Source: Termitomyces sp. T153 (taxonomy: Eukaryota > Basidiomycota > Agaricomycetes > Agaricales > Lyophyllaceae). From it: DNA of 64,000 bases. The stretch covers positions 1,798,001-1,862,000 of the forward strand of contig JACKQL020000001.1 in the NCBI GenBank assembly GCA_018296165.2, given 5' to 3'. This document shows, in pieces, positions 37,894 through 52,123 of the stretch. Both the position numbers and the translations under genes were made by a program. The number at the start of each line of letters is the position of its first letter. The stretch's first letter is position 1. The notes beneath the pieces were generated by a model. That model worked only from the letters and a program-made list of their open reading frames with translations. It was not told the origin of the DNA and ran no database searches.

Positions 37894-40800
37894 TTAAACC
37901 TTCCCAACATCCATCCATGGCCACCTAAGTGGAATAACAACATCAGTATTGATTTTTCTGCTGGGAAGTAACACATACTCGCTCATCTGTGGTTGTTGTA
38001 ACCATAGCATGGCTACATCACTGACGTCCATATTGGCGTCTCCATAAGGTGTCATTAGCGACCACTGTGGGTTGCCTTGAACTACGAAGAATATATATCT
38101 GTTGTTGTAGTAAAGCTAGACATGCGTCATTCACGTACCATCTGACATGTAGGAAAGCGGAGAGCTTCCGAACAGATCGGTGTCGGTTGCAAAGAATTGT
38201 AAATTGTTCGTCGCTTGAATCCCAGCACTGTTCCCCCAATCCACCGCGGAGGGATGTATCCCTTCCCTTTCCAATATTGCTTGATTATTCAAATCCAAGT
38301 TTAGTGGCTGAGAGGAAGTAGGGAAGTTCCGAGGAGTCTTGGGGGCATCCTTAGCAGGACTGGGGTAGTTAGTCATTTGTGAGGATGGCAGTTGAATGTT
38401 GGCTGGGACGGAAACATCACGAGTTTCATTCGAATCGTTCTTGTCATTGGGTTGTGTCGACATGGATGCTTCAGTATAAGAAGCGATTTCTCGCACGACA
38501 TCACTATGAAGAAGTATGAGCAATATGACATACTGTTGCAAGAGAAGAAGTTCGCTGATTACTGACCAGAAACGGCCAGCTGTGGTCCATCTATGATGCC
38601 AAGTCAGCATATATGGATTACAAGTTGAATGTGGCCCTCACCTTGATTCCAACGTCGTAAGTATAGCTATAGTATCCTGTACATTCTTCAAATCCTCGTT
38701 GTTGGAATCTCTTGAAGAACTAGACGATTTTAAATGTGACCAGTAGTTGACCAAAAGCACAATGCCAGAGGTGAAGACGGCATGCTTTATATCAAGAATC
38801 AGTTCGGCTGTGAGTTAAAAATCTCAATGCGGACTTGAACCTGTGGGAACGGTAAAAACGCCCCATGTTCCGAATAAGTTCTCAGTATGCGAACGCAGGA
38901 CCGAGCAGCATTGGTGCAGATTGCCAGTGATGGGAAAGGCAATGGAGACGGTTTCTTTGGCAAAGGGATAAATGGTCGATGAACTAAGATCCGAACGTGA
39001 TAATAACACGCATGAAGCAAGGCCGATTGCGCATAGAATGAATTCCCGGGTGTGCAAGAAGCCCATTTGACTGATTGAAATGAGCATACGTTGTGATTTC
39101 GAGGAAAAGCAGAACGTACGATGTTCAGGAAGATCACCAAACCACTGATTTAGCTCAGAATCAAGATGTGAAACAATTTCTTCATTGCTCTGTGTAGCGG
39201 CAGGGCCACAATACCGCTTACGATTGATAGCGTACTGTCATCGCAGTCAGCAGATGTTATGATTTGATGAGACTCGAGACCCACCAAGGTCCGCTGAGCG
39301 TACTCCAGGATTTCCATCAATCTGATATATGCGATGAATGCTGAGACTTTTGAAGGCTTGCCTGGCGGCTGCTGGAAGGCCTGTGCAGGATCTGCCGTTT
39401 CCCAATACTCGTCATCACAGTCAACGGGCAAATCTAAGTCGAAACTGGATCGTGACAAATGTGGGTTGGTACTATGATGCATGAGCAAGACCGGCTTACT
39501 CTGCAGAAACTGTGGCCCGTGGACGACCGAGGAAGGAACACACTAAAGCATCGATGCAAACCAACACCCAAAAACACCGTTTCCATAATTCGCTTTCGAC
39601 CGGTTGTCTCTCCCTAAACCTCTTACGATGGGCACCTACATCTTGAACAAATCGGATGCCGATCCCTAGCATCACCCAACAAGCCTCGGGCTGGGATGTA
39701 CCATGTGTGTACAGTATGGCAAGCTGGAAATGTAATTTAAGAATTGACAGCACAGAAATGGTTGGGTGTCATACACATGTTGATTGTACACTGTACAATG
39801 AGGGAATTCGTGCAGTAGATCGCCAGCATTGTCGAATTTGGGAATACCATTTCCAGCCAGCAGTAAGTTCCGACTCAATACCATCGAGGAAAACCTTCCG
39901 GTTGTTAGTATATCTTGACCCGACAGCACATACACCGAGGACCGTAGAACCGAAATGACAATCTACATGATGCAACCCTTCTCTCAGAGCCTTCTCGAAT
40001 GTCGGTTGGTGCAGGAGTGGAAAATGCGAGTTAACATGCTCGAAATAAAGGCCGACCAACTCATAGAGCAGTTCTTCATCTGGAAATTCATAAATTATGG
40101 TCTCTTCTTCTGATATATCCTCCCACTGTGATCTTGTTCGTTACAGTCACATAATTTGGCAGACTTAGTAAGTAACTCACAGGGTGTATTGTCCAGAACT
40201 GGGGCCGACGAAAGCCCAAATTATCGTCAGCTTTTGGAACTTTGATCTTCTCTTTTCCAACCTGTAAGGCGACTCCCAGCAGCGACATAGTACTGCCAGA
40301 CCCGAAATGTCGTTCATGTGAGCTTGAGATGATCAACCTCTTCAGCTGGTTGGAAAGATGTACTGTATCACCGGAATTCGAGGGACTTTCCGAAATAACA
40401 GGAGGCCCCTCTACCTTGATGCTTACTGTAGGACTCGAAGGGGATTCCCGAGAAGATGATAGTGTACTGCCACTAGCTTGCTTGAGATTCGAAATTTCCT
40501 GCTCCAATTCAAGTATGTGCTGAGAGAGGGCGATAAACGCGCGCTGAGTATCAAAGTCGAGAGATGCTGGCGATGATAGCATAGGCTGGACGAGAGGGTG
40601 TAAAGTTGTAGGAGCCGTTTGAAGCACAGAAGAGGAAGATGGTGCATTGTTTTCGTCCCTTGACGAAGAAGGGATATTATAGGGTGCAGAACGTCTCTGG
40701 TTATGATGTCCATTTCAGCAGATGTTTATAGGTACCAATTATGATATGACAACGTACCCGAACATTATGATGTGTACATTCAGCATTAAAAGCAATACAA

Positions 40801-41027
40801 TTGGAACATCGATTATCAGGCATATTAGCGGAGTCACCTGCAAAAAAATCAGTTTGAGGACAAAACTTGGTGCACCCTTTTTACATCGAACTTAAAAGGG
40901 ATGTCAGGGGTCAATTCAAGCGAGTCGGGGCCATGAGAATACTTTTCTTATGCTTGCATATATCACATGCCCCCTGTAGCCTGCGCCGCTTGTATACTAT
41001 CGTTCGAGGGGATTCTTCCGGAGCCAT
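37894..41027 (-). CDS. Zn2Cys6 fungal-specific transcription factor
   Basis: Sequence-specific regulator with an N-terminal binuclear zinc cluster and a fungal-specific middle homology domain. The start is MAPEESPRTIVYKRRRLQGA. The cluster CDICKHKKIRC continues with DSANMPDNRCSNC and IAFNAEC, but only when a 6-nt microexon at 40885-40890 is included between introns of 52 and 47 nt. A short helical linker with LSQHILELEQEISNLKQ may dimerise. The middle homology region has YFEHVNSHFPLLHQPTFEKA, VLGVCAVGSRYTNNRKV, AWVMLGIGIR-like text (CWVMLGIGIRFVQDVGAHRK) and LWKRCFWVLVCIDALVCSFL with GRPRA. The last exon ends WPWMDVGKV after an intron. Target genes are unknown. It is divergent from RNase H2B. 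Confidence 0.88.
40885..40890 (-). other. 6-nt microexon (TTCGAT) in the Zn2Cys6 cluster
   Basis: Direct joining of the flanking exons gives a cluster lacking its third cysteine (KHKK-S-DSAN). Inserting TTCGAT, preceded by AG and followed by GTAAAA, gives Ile-Arg-Cys-Asp and restores the canonical CX2CX6C spacing. Both flanking introns (40891-40942 and 40838-40884) have GT-AG ends and branch-like CTGAC or CTGAT. Confidence 0.8.
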
Positions 41028-41178
41028 AGTCTGATCGTAGCAAAGAAGGCTCTGTCTCGGCCCACTATGTCATTGTTGACCACAGGTGAAAATGCGTTAC
41101 AATCACACACACAAGACAATAACGCGTCCTCATTGTGCCACGTGGGCCTGTGCACAACCATTTCTTTCAATTTACCTG

Positions 41179-42468
41179 ATGGCTACGCATTTTGCTGTCC
41201 TTCCCGTTGGTAGGAATATGCTCTGGTGTATCTTCATATGCTTACATGAGCTCAGATATAATACACGCGCTTTCCGCCACGTTGGAGCGAAAGATACCGG
41301 CAAGCGTGTCTGAGGCGGGCCTATCATTCTTGCGACTACCCCATCCTCGAACTGGTGAACCATGTGACGTAGAGAAATGGATCTCCTTCTAATATCGAAT
41401 AATGTCAGGAATTCCTTGTTTGTTTTTGCCCTCACATGAAAGCATATCAGGGAAGGGTAAAATTTTGGAGGTTCAGGCAGTATCACCACCGGACTCTCGG
41501 TCCTGGTTCCTTGGAGAAGAGGTATTCTCTGGTAGGTAAAGCCCCCCGCCTACGTGATGTACTATCCCCTAACACACTCATAGACGGGAAGCTCCTTATC
41601 GTCACTCCCATTGATCCCACTTTTCTGCTTCTTCCGATATTACAAGCCGTGCAGCCCGTAAATCTCGCGCAATTTGTTGGCTTTATTGTACTGAGGTTGA
41701 CGTAGACGGATGGCTCTGCAGGCCGTTTTCGACAAGCTGACGACATCTTTGAAGAAGCAGCCGTCAAACTTCGAACGCCTGGAAATCCTGACGATGTTTC
41801 CGCCCTTGATAAAGATATTATACGATTTGGATCTCTCCAATGCACAAAGGATACTTTGAAGAATATCTGTGATGTCAAAGAAGTGACCCCTGAGATAACT
41901 GTCTTCCGCATGTCGCAGACTAGGGTTTTAGATTACCTTCGTTCCAAAGCGACACGTCTCTCTGCACCTGAAGCTTTGGAGGTATCAAGATCAACTATAC
42001 GTGATTTGGCAAAAGATGGACTGATGGAAGACGGAAAAGAAGCCCTCCTTCAAAGTACGAAGTCGTTCTACGAGTTAAATGTTCACATTGCTGAAGTTTG
42101 TTGCTTGTTCAGTTGGCCGTCTGCGAGCTGCATGTGATTTGCTTGGCCAGTACCTCTCGCCAGAACTTCGCGGGTTGTTGATTAAATCTTACGAGTCAGT
42201 GCCTCGCTATGCGTGAAAGAGTTCATACTGAAATGTGATTAGTTTCACTGCACTCGACGCGCATCTCAATGCAATAATGGACGAAGCTGCTGCTGCTGCT
42301 GGGACGGCAGCTAATACTAAAGGTGGAAAGAAGGCGAAGAGCCAACCTGCAGCAGTAGAGGACAAGAAGAGGAAGCCTGCAAAAGGGTCGCATGGGGTGG
42401 AGAAGTTGAAGAAAGCCAATGTGAATGGCATGGCGAAGTTGTCGACCTTCTTTAAGAAGAAAGAATAG
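41179..42468 (+). CDS. Ribonuclease H2 subunit B
   Basis: Accessory subunit of RNase H2, which removes ribonucleotides from DNA and RNA-DNA hybrids. The protein starts MATHFAVLPV, joined by splicing to DIIHALSATLERKIPASVSE and LSFLRLPHPRTGEP. The Ydr279/Rnh202 core includes ILEVQAVSPPDSRSWFLGEE, DGKLLIVTPIDPTFLLLPIL and QCTKDTLKNICDVKEVTPEI. The winged-helix-like part has VLDYLRSKATRLSAPEALE and GRLRAACDLLGQYLSPELRG. The C-terminus is lysine-rich and ends MAKLSTFFKKKE, a PIP-box-like motif as expected for PCNA association. About six short introns are used. It lies 151 bp from the divergent Zn2Cys6 start and 130 bp before the next gene on the same strand. Confidence 0.87.
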
Positions 42469-42598
42469 GTTCAGACTCCGCGCGCGGTGGCCTTTATGTA
42501 GCCTTCTGAACTTCTCTCTCATCCGACTTCTGACTTGCATTCTTTCCGTGTCTTTCTTTTCGTGTTTTATTGCTTTCGTCCTGCTCTCTGGTCTTCTT

Positions 42599-44878
42599 AT
42601 GGCATTGAATGGAAAGATATATGTAGAAAAGGCAACTCAGACCCTCCAGATCGACAAGTTGGTGCCTTTGCCAAACCCATCTCAACGTCGTGCCCAGAAC
42701 TTACAAGAATACGGACCAAGGCAACACGAGGAAGCTTCTACTACGTATCACCCTGATGAAGAGAGCGTTCCAGTGGGCGCTGCATATACCTATTCGGAGT
42801 CTTTGTATTTGTCTCACAATCTGGAATCAAGTTCCTCAAGGTCTTATCGCGCACCCAAGCCAGCCCAATTACCCCGCCGCCGCCCGAACAGAACTCAAAA
42901 TCAAGTAAAACGCGTCGTTTCGTTTCCAGAGACGTCTGAATTGAAGAGCTTGTCTGACAATTTGAGTATCCCTGCTCACGATGGGTCCTCACTTCGTGTG
43001 GTATCTTTGCCCGGTCCTGAGCTAGAAAGCAACCCGAACCTAGGATCGCCTGGTTCGACGGGAGACAACGCACTATCATACGTGGAGTATCTGGACTCGT
43101 CGCTCGACACATCCTATCACTCCTCTGGAACAGGGTCTGTGCATCCCAATGCTCGTAGCTTTCCACCGTCAGATGTGCCCACGACACCATCTCCTCCATC
43201 ATCACCGCAATCAGTCCTTGTTATCAAGAATGAATTGCGCGTTTCTAAACCTTTTATTCGTCAGTATAGTTTGTCCTCCAGCAAGATATGCGACGCGGAA
43301 GATGAAGCAGGTAACTACACTCTTAAACTCTCCATTCGATCTCAATCTCATCTATCACTTATAGGATGGATCACTTGGGCCAGCTCACCTCCGCGTCCTA
43401 TTCCTGCTCTTCACGGGCCTCTCTCATTACCGTATGCTAGGTGTCCTTCGTAAGGCTTTCAAGGCAGAATCATAACGCTATAATTCATATTGATTGATTG
43501 TTTGTACAGAGGTGCGGAAGGAACCATCATTGAAGATGCTGATCTTCCTCGGATGATATGGGGACTTGATCTCGAGGATACGCAGTCCAACACTGTTCGA
43601 GAAGCTCCACCGCCAAAGTCTCCACAACCAGACACTGCATCAGTCGATTCGCAAGCATTGAGGCCGTCGAACCAAGTTTTATACGATTCTACGTCCAACT
43701 CTCAGCCAATCCACAAACATCTCGACGACAAAGAAATCAGGCGGGATTTGGAAAATACGATTCTTCGCGCCAAACCTCAACCTTTCGCATCAGTCCCGGA
43801 AATTCTACCTCAAGCAATGCATGAAGTTTGTCCAGACAAATCGCGAGTCTGGGACGACAGCCCAATCGACATCCACAAGCTTACTTCTTATGTGCAGAAC
43901 AAGCCAAGCATTGATCCTTTACAGAAAACATCCTCCTCGCCATCCGCGTCTTCTGCTTTCATACCCGCTCCTCCTCGCCACCGATCTTCTCCCTCCATGA
44001 CTTCTCGTATTTTCATAGAACCCCGACCAGGATCTCAGATTACCCCGGGCCCTAGACTTTCAGCAATAGAAATCGCACAAAGATACCGCGCTGAACGACA
44101 ACAAAGTATCCTACAACCCTTGTCGCCTACTTGGTCTCCGACAGCTTCTCTCGATTTTTCCTCTGGGCCGTTCTCTTTAGACTCTTCTTCCTCGCAATCT
44201 CACTATGAACATGAATTTGCAACCAGCTTTAATTCCAGGATCCATACCAGACCAAGTAATTTTTCACGAAGAGATATCCCAGCCGAGGCTCGCCCAACCG
44301 AAGCGGCGCATCGCGAGCTCAATAACATCGTCAACCTTCCAAGCGTAACTTACTCAGACTCAAGCTTTAACTCAAGAACGACAGAAACTTCTTTTGTACG
44401 ACCAACTTCAGCACTCGACATGTCTCTCATCCTCAAGCGGCTCCCCCGTACTGCACCCGTCAATTCTCACTCCCAGACCCAGGACACTCCCTCCTCCTCC
44501 AGTCTTACGCTCCAGCAACCGAACGCACCACAGACCCGATCTCGACTTTTACAAGGCCCAAGAATTCAGTCTATTCCCATGACACGCCTTATCCAGCGCC
44601 GACTGTCCTCCGTCGCAGAAGAAGACTCGTCGTCTTATGCTCCAAGCAGCCCTCGTACGCACTTGCAATCCGCACGACTTGATAATAATAATAATAACGA
44701 TCCTGCCGGTGTGCCTACCGGAGACGCCGTCAAGACGACGAAAGCCAATATTGTTGAGACAGAAGACTTGGGCAAGGAAAACGCGACTGGATCGGTGAAA
44801 GGCGCGGAGAAAACAACAGTTAAGAAGAAATGGCGTTCTCGCAAGAGGGTTGGTGCGCATTTGAATCAAAAGAAGTGA
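42599..44878 (+). CDS. Intrinsically disordered protein of unknown function with a conserved central block
   Basis: No family is recognised. From MALNGKIYVEKATQTLQIDK the protein (roughly 740 residues) is rich in Ser, Pro, Thr, Gln and Arg and looks disordered. Two introns flank a better-ordered central block, WITWASSPPRPIPALHGPLS and LPYARCPSGAEGTIIEDADL, followed by PRMIWGLDLED. Such a compact block amid disorder often marks a binding segment. A second more ordered stretch is PGPRLSAIEIAQRYRAERQQ. The C-terminus is basic, KKKWRSRKRVGAHLNQKK, possibly nuclear-targeting. Splice sites at about 43312-43364 and 43451-43508 give a continuous frame. Start choice follows the first ATG in that frame downstream of the RNase H2B stop; 5' exons cannot be excluded. 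Confidence 0.68.
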
Positions 44879-45188
44879 AGCTATAATTGTAGTTGTGTAC
44901 TTGTAGGCATGTAAAACACTTGAAATCAGTATATCGGCGACACACACGATCGTTGTCATCCTCGTTTCTCGTTTTCAAAGAAGGTTGGCGTCGGTGCCCT
45001 TTTCTTAAACCCGAATCGTCTTCCGGCAGTGTCCCTCCTCTCAAAATTCTCACTTGTAAATCGCAGTTTCCAGTATTGACTTCATTCCGCCTGTATGTAA
45101 TTAAATAATCACGTATTCTATCTGCTTTAGAATAGAATATCCCAGTATTCAGTATTCATATTTTGATTCCTTCCTTACACAAGCTCGC
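44879..45188. other. Convergent 3' interval between the disordered-protein gene and methylcitrate dehydratase
   Basis: This 310-bp gap is AT-rich towards its right end and should hold both 3' UTRs and polyadenylation signals. No gene or repeat was seen. Confidence 0.5.
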
Positions 45189-47178
45189 TTAGGCCTTGAC
45201 GAAAAGGTCGGTGAACTTGTCAACGGGAAGTTTAGACAGGGACGCGGCGTCGGAGACGGTGTCCAAGATCCTGCAAGAAAAATCTATGAGTCGATGCTCT
45301 GGGAACAAGGAAAAGGAACACGTACTTCTTTTGGTGAGCCTCGTCGAAGTGGTGAGAGATATGCCTGGAGAGAAAGAGAGGACAATCAGTACAAAACTGC
45401 TTGCAAGAACCTAGCGCGAATGGAGTTCTGACCTCTTGAACTTGTTGATCAACAAGGGTGTGCCCTCGGCCCTCCTGCGCTTGTGGCCGACGGGGTACTC
45501 GATCTCAACCTCATCGAGGACGGTGCCATCGTTGAGCTCAACGAGAAGAGCGTTACCGATGGAGCGCTTGGAGGGCTCGTGGTACTCGGTGCTGAAGCGG
45601 GAGTCCTCAACGCAGTAGATCTTGGCACGGAGCTCATCGATGCGGGGATCAGCAGCGGAAGCGTCAGTGCTGGGGAAGAGGTAAGTGACTTGGTGTCGAA
45701 CACAGGCTATGCACTTACTAGCTCTCCGAGGTGAGTTCACCGTAAATGAGGGGGTAGGCAACCATGTAGTTGATGGCGTGGCTATAGCGCGGAATGGGTC
45801 AGCCACGGAAGTGAAATGGAAATTTCCAAGTCGGGTACTCACTCGCGGTCGGCAAAGTTGTCAAGAGGACCTTGCTTGTCGATGATCCTCTTGGCGGCCT
45901 CCTGGGTGCGGATCCTGACACTCTTGATGTCGTCAGAGGTCTTGCCGAGCTCCTTGAGCTTGGCGTGGAGGATGTGAGCAGCCTCGACGGCGGTCTGGGC
46001 GTGGAACTCGGCGGGGTAGGAGATCTTGAAGAGGACGTTCTCCATGATGTAAGATCCGTAGGGGATCTGGAACTCGAAGGGCTTGCCCTGGACAAGAAAA
46101 GTGGGTCAGGAGACTGGTCTTGAACCAAAAAATAAGACTGTTACCTTGAAGAGGACATCGTAGAAGCCCCAGGTCTTGGCGGTGAGGACGGAGGGGAGAC
46201 CCTTCTCGCCCTTCTTGACCAACAAGGCAAGGTTGACGGCGCGGGAGTTGGCATCACCAGCGGCCCAGGACTTGCGAGGGCCGGTGTTGGGGGCGTGACG
46301 GTAGGTGCGGAGGGACTGACCATCGACCCAGGCCTGGGAGACGGCGTCGACAGTTTGGTCGCGGCTGAGACCAAGGAGCTTGGACACGACGGCGGTGGAA
46401 GCGACCTTGACGAGGACGACGTGGTCGAGGCCGACCTTGTTGAAGGAGTTGAGGAGGGCAAGAGAACCCTGGATCTCGTGGGCCTTGATCATGCCCTCGA
46501 GGATGTCGCGGACGGTGAGGGGGGTTCCCTGGCGGGCGAGATGGTCGGCGACACCGAGGATGGCGCCCAAGTTGTCGGAGGGATGGCCCCCTGAGGAGAG
46601 AATTAGCGCAGACAGAGAACCTGACTGGCAAAAGCTCACATTCAGCAGCCAAGAAGCAGTCGTTGAAGTCCAACCAACGGATGGTGGCTCCAATGTTGAA
46701 TGCGCCACGGATGGGGTCGAGCTGGTAGTTGGTTCCGGGCACACGGGTACCTAGGGACGATGAGAATGGGAAAAGAGACGCAGCAAAAGCTCGCACCGTT
46801 GGGAACAACGGTCCCCTCGACGACGGGGCCAAGGAGCTTGGTGCACTCGGGGAAGCGCAGGGCCTCGAGACCACAGCCAATGGTGTCGATGAGGCAGAGA
46901 CGGGCGGTCTCCCAGGCGAGATCGGAGGTGATCTGGTAGTTGTGGACGTAGTCGGCAATGTCCTGGAGGACCTTGTCGGGCTCGGGGCGCAGAGTGGACT
47001 CTCCTGCGTGGGCAGACATGTGGCGGCGCTGGAAAGCAGGCGCGGGTGCAGCTGAGCGGGCAAACTTCGGAGCAAAGGCGTGGGCGGGCACAACAAGAGT
47101 TCGGAGAGCGCCGGTGGGTTTGGATTGGCGGAGAATGCGGCTCGAGGGAACACGGACACCAGCAACTTTTCTCAACAT
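45189..47178 (-). CDS. 2-methylcitrate dehydratase, mitochondrial (PrpD family)
   Basis: Dehydrates 2-methylcitrate to 2-methyl-cis-aconitate in the methylcitrate cycle, which disposes of propionyl-CoA. The N-terminus [20 protein letters not shown] continues Arg- and Ala-rich with no acidic residues, as in a mitochondrial presequence. PrpD blocks follow: [97 protein letters not shown] and [19 protein letters not shown]. Later come [45 protein letters not shown] and a C-terminus ending [10 protein letters not shown]. About seven short introns are present. Codon use is strongly C/G-ending compared with neighbours, suggesting high expression, and it creates long open shadow frames on the other strand. 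Confidence 0.93.
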
Positions 47179-47864
47179 GCCGTCGGTGGAAAGAGAGTCG
47201 TCCCCGTTTTTCGCTTTTTCTACCCCACCGGCTCATCTATTCCGAGACCTATCACGTGACCTACATCCGACTACATCCGACACCGGCTCCGGTAAGTACA
47301 TCGTTATCACAAGGTTTGTCTCGGCTGCTCGCGTCGCCCAGCGCGTCCAAACAGCCTCAGAATCGCGTTCCCCTCGTCGTGTGGACACCAGCCACCGAAC
47401 AGCTCGTCGAAGAACAGCAACGTCTCGCTCTCGCATCCCTCATTCCGCTCCCTCAGCTCTCGCAGTGTGGCGCAAGGCCTGTGGACCGGCAAGCCAAGCA
47501 GGATCATCACCGCGTCGTCGGGGCTACTTAGGCCCGCCTACAGGCGCGTTGAGCATGTCTCACAACGGCGTGATCACCATACATACATGGTTCCCCAAAG
47601 GCGCGGCTCGCGTTGCAGATGCCGATAGAAGGAGAGCGGACGATAGGATGGAGGCATAGGAAGGCATAGTGTGTTATAGAGTGTACGTGAGTAGATGCTG
47701 GAGCATCCACCCACCCCGCCTTATAACCCTACCTCGCTGAGGCTGACAGTGAACAACGCCGATTCCAAATGCGGACATGCGGCCCAGCAGTCCAAATCTA
47801 AATCCTATATGTAATAATTTACACTATGTACATTGCAAGCGAATACATGTCCATGGTCTAGTCC
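47179..47864. other. Promoter-side interval upstream of methylcitrate dehydratase
   Basis: This 686-bp gap is unusually GC-rich. It contains CACGTGA at about 47252 and a doubled CTACATCCGA at about 47262-47281. A plus-strand frame of about 160 codons from 47177 runs through it, but it lacks recognisable features. It may simply be the dehydratase promoter and 5' UTR. Confidence 0.45.
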
Positions 47865-50146
<2,282 letters not shown>

Positions 50147-50697
50147 CGATACTTAGAGTGATGATGGAAAGGAGGGAGATCAGTGGAAGAGAAGTGATTT
50201 TTGGAAAACAATTATGCATTTTTGTAATCCTGGAGAATCGTAATGTATGAAGGATGACGCGACCGTGACGATGGTTCTATTATCACGCAATCGGTTTCTT
50301 TCGGCTTCCGGCATTTCCTTCACCCCTGTGCGAGCGTCCACCAGTCCGGACTAATAGAACGGCAGTCCCCGACTTCACCGGCATGTCTAGGTTTTCGAAA
50401 TTGCCTCAATTTTTCAGTTCGTTCAGTTCACAATCGACATTCGGAAATTCCCGCACAGTATGAGTTTGCGATTTGTCCGGTTTCGACGATTTTTCTGCAG
50501 CGGGGTTTGAAACTGCTCGCCCCTGCCGTCTTCACTCGATGAGATCATGATAACAGCTATCATCCACGACACGGAACATCTGACTTTGTTCTGTCTCGTT
50601 CTCTGGGCTAATTGAGGTCACCTACGGGCTTTGTATGTTTGTGAACTCGTTCCCGAATCGATTGTAAAATTTCGCTGAGCCCCGGAAGCTAAGTGAG
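50147..50697. other. Intergenic stretch upstream of MET3
   Basis: About 550 bp between the MET3 start and the MITE-like element. It should contain the MET3 promoter, but no specific site could be assigned. Frames are short and featureless. Confidence 0.45.
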
Positions 50698-50699
50698 TA

Positions 50700-51057
50700 C
50701 TATCCCACCCCCGTAGTTCGGAGTATCCCTTCAGTCGGACGAAAAAAAGTTTTGTGGGAAATAGCCACGTTGAGCGTCCAAAACTTGAGACACAGACAAC
50801 AGTATGACTACTCACCTATTTCCAACTTGATTTGAGTTCAGAAACAGTGTTGTTGTTGTCTCCCGTCGTGGACGATGGTCGAGGTCAATGTCACGCCTGC
50901 CGATTCGACGGCAAGGCGGAGTCAGAAATTTCCTAGTGTATTCTCTTGCGCGCGTCCTGTTATTCTCCGGGTGGAGTTTGAGAAGGGTGTCTGACTAAGT
51001 GTGACTAGATTGTGACGTCCGACTCAGGGGGCACTCCGAACTACGGGGGTGGGATAG
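50700..51057. mobile_element. 358-bp MITE-like element with 42-bp terminal inverted repeats and TA flanks
   Basis: The left end CTATCCCACCCCCGTAGTTC (50700 onward) and the right end (51057 backward) are inverted copies: the outer 25 bp match perfectly, and the next 17 bp match with four differences. TA dinucleotides flank both ends (50698-50699 and 51058-51059), as for Tc1/mariner-type insertions. No coding frame lies inside, so it is read as a non-autonomous element. The family is unknown, and the TA flank is too short to be proof on its own. Confidence 0.8.
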
Positions 51058-51059
51058 TA

Positions 51060-52123
51060 TCCCATTATTCAACTAGTAATTCCAACGGGGATTGAAAATC
51101 TACAGGAAGAGTTTGAACGAGAGTTCACCGGCTTTTCGGCATCAGACGGTACGTGAATTTCTGTCATAATGACCACTTCATTCCTTGTGACCAACCAAGC
51201 ATAACTCCCAACTTGGTCGTTAATTCTCATCCTAAACATATCTTCCTAAAACTTAGTCAAGAAACGTGGCAATTCCACGCAGACTTTAAGGTATCTAGCT
51301 TGAGCAAGTAACCACACGCGACACCGAGATCTCGGATCCGTCATCGGAAAAATCGATGTCATGTTGATGTTGACAGGCCTGGAAGTCGGGACTGGGATGG
51401 GGATTGGCTCTGCATAGTCAAACTTCGCGATCAGGGAGTTACCTCGCTTCTGGACTGAATTGTGAAGTAACACTCAATACGGTAAAGACATGCCTCTCTC
51501 TGATGTGTCGAGCATCGTAAGTGGGAACAAAGATGGCAGCGGGGTCGATGCGGGTGTCGATGGTGTTGTAGCCTGACGAAGGAAGACTCTATTGTTCTTG
51601 CGGTGGAGTGACCACGGGAGCCTCCCGGGCCTTTGAAGTTAATCCCGACGTGGTGAAGCTCCCTCCTTTGGTGAAGTGATTAGCAGGAAACTGGCCAGCA
51701 TTGTAGATTCCTTCGACTCCCCTGGACCTGGGTTCGAGACTTGAGGTTTGAAATTTGAGATCAAATAGAAAAAAAGCTGACGTCGACGTCACTGATATCG
51801 AACTTCACGCTCAACACTGCGTTTACTGGCTTTGGTCCGCAATTTAGGCCTTGACTTGTGGATTCGTCCCATCTGTTTTCTCCCCATCTGCTTCCCCACA
51901 TAAACACTTCTAACCCAATCTTACGACTCATACTTATTTCCTTTGATACTACGTTATTCATAACTACTGGCTATGTACATCCTCTGGCCTTCCAGGTACA
52001 TATCTACCCCATACACATAGAAATGTTAGTGGTATACAACGAATTGTACTAAGTGGGGTCGGAGAGTCAAGAAAATATTATTACATGATAGGTACTGGAT
52101 CCAGTTGAATACAACGCCCCCCT
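51060..52123. other. Gene-poor stretch with possibly degenerate coding remnants
   Basis: About 1.06 kb between the MITE-like element and the next gene's stop. Minus-strand frames read protein-like for short runs (for example SGYNTIDTRIDPAAIFVPTY at about 51490-51570) but switch frame and meet stops, with no clear splice logic. This could be a decayed gene or chance; no product is assigned. Confidence 0.35.

Noticed and set aside
46254..47659. Long plus- and minus-strand frames overlapping methylcitrate dehydratase, including one of about 160 codons from 47177
   Set aside because: They arise from the strong third-position GC bias of the dehydratase exons or from its GC-rich promoter. The residue composition is Arg/Pro/Ser-heavy without any domain.
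51720..51750. tRNA-like GGGTTCGAGAC (T-arm resemblance)
   Set aside because: No matching acceptor, D or anticodon arms could be drawn around it on either strand.
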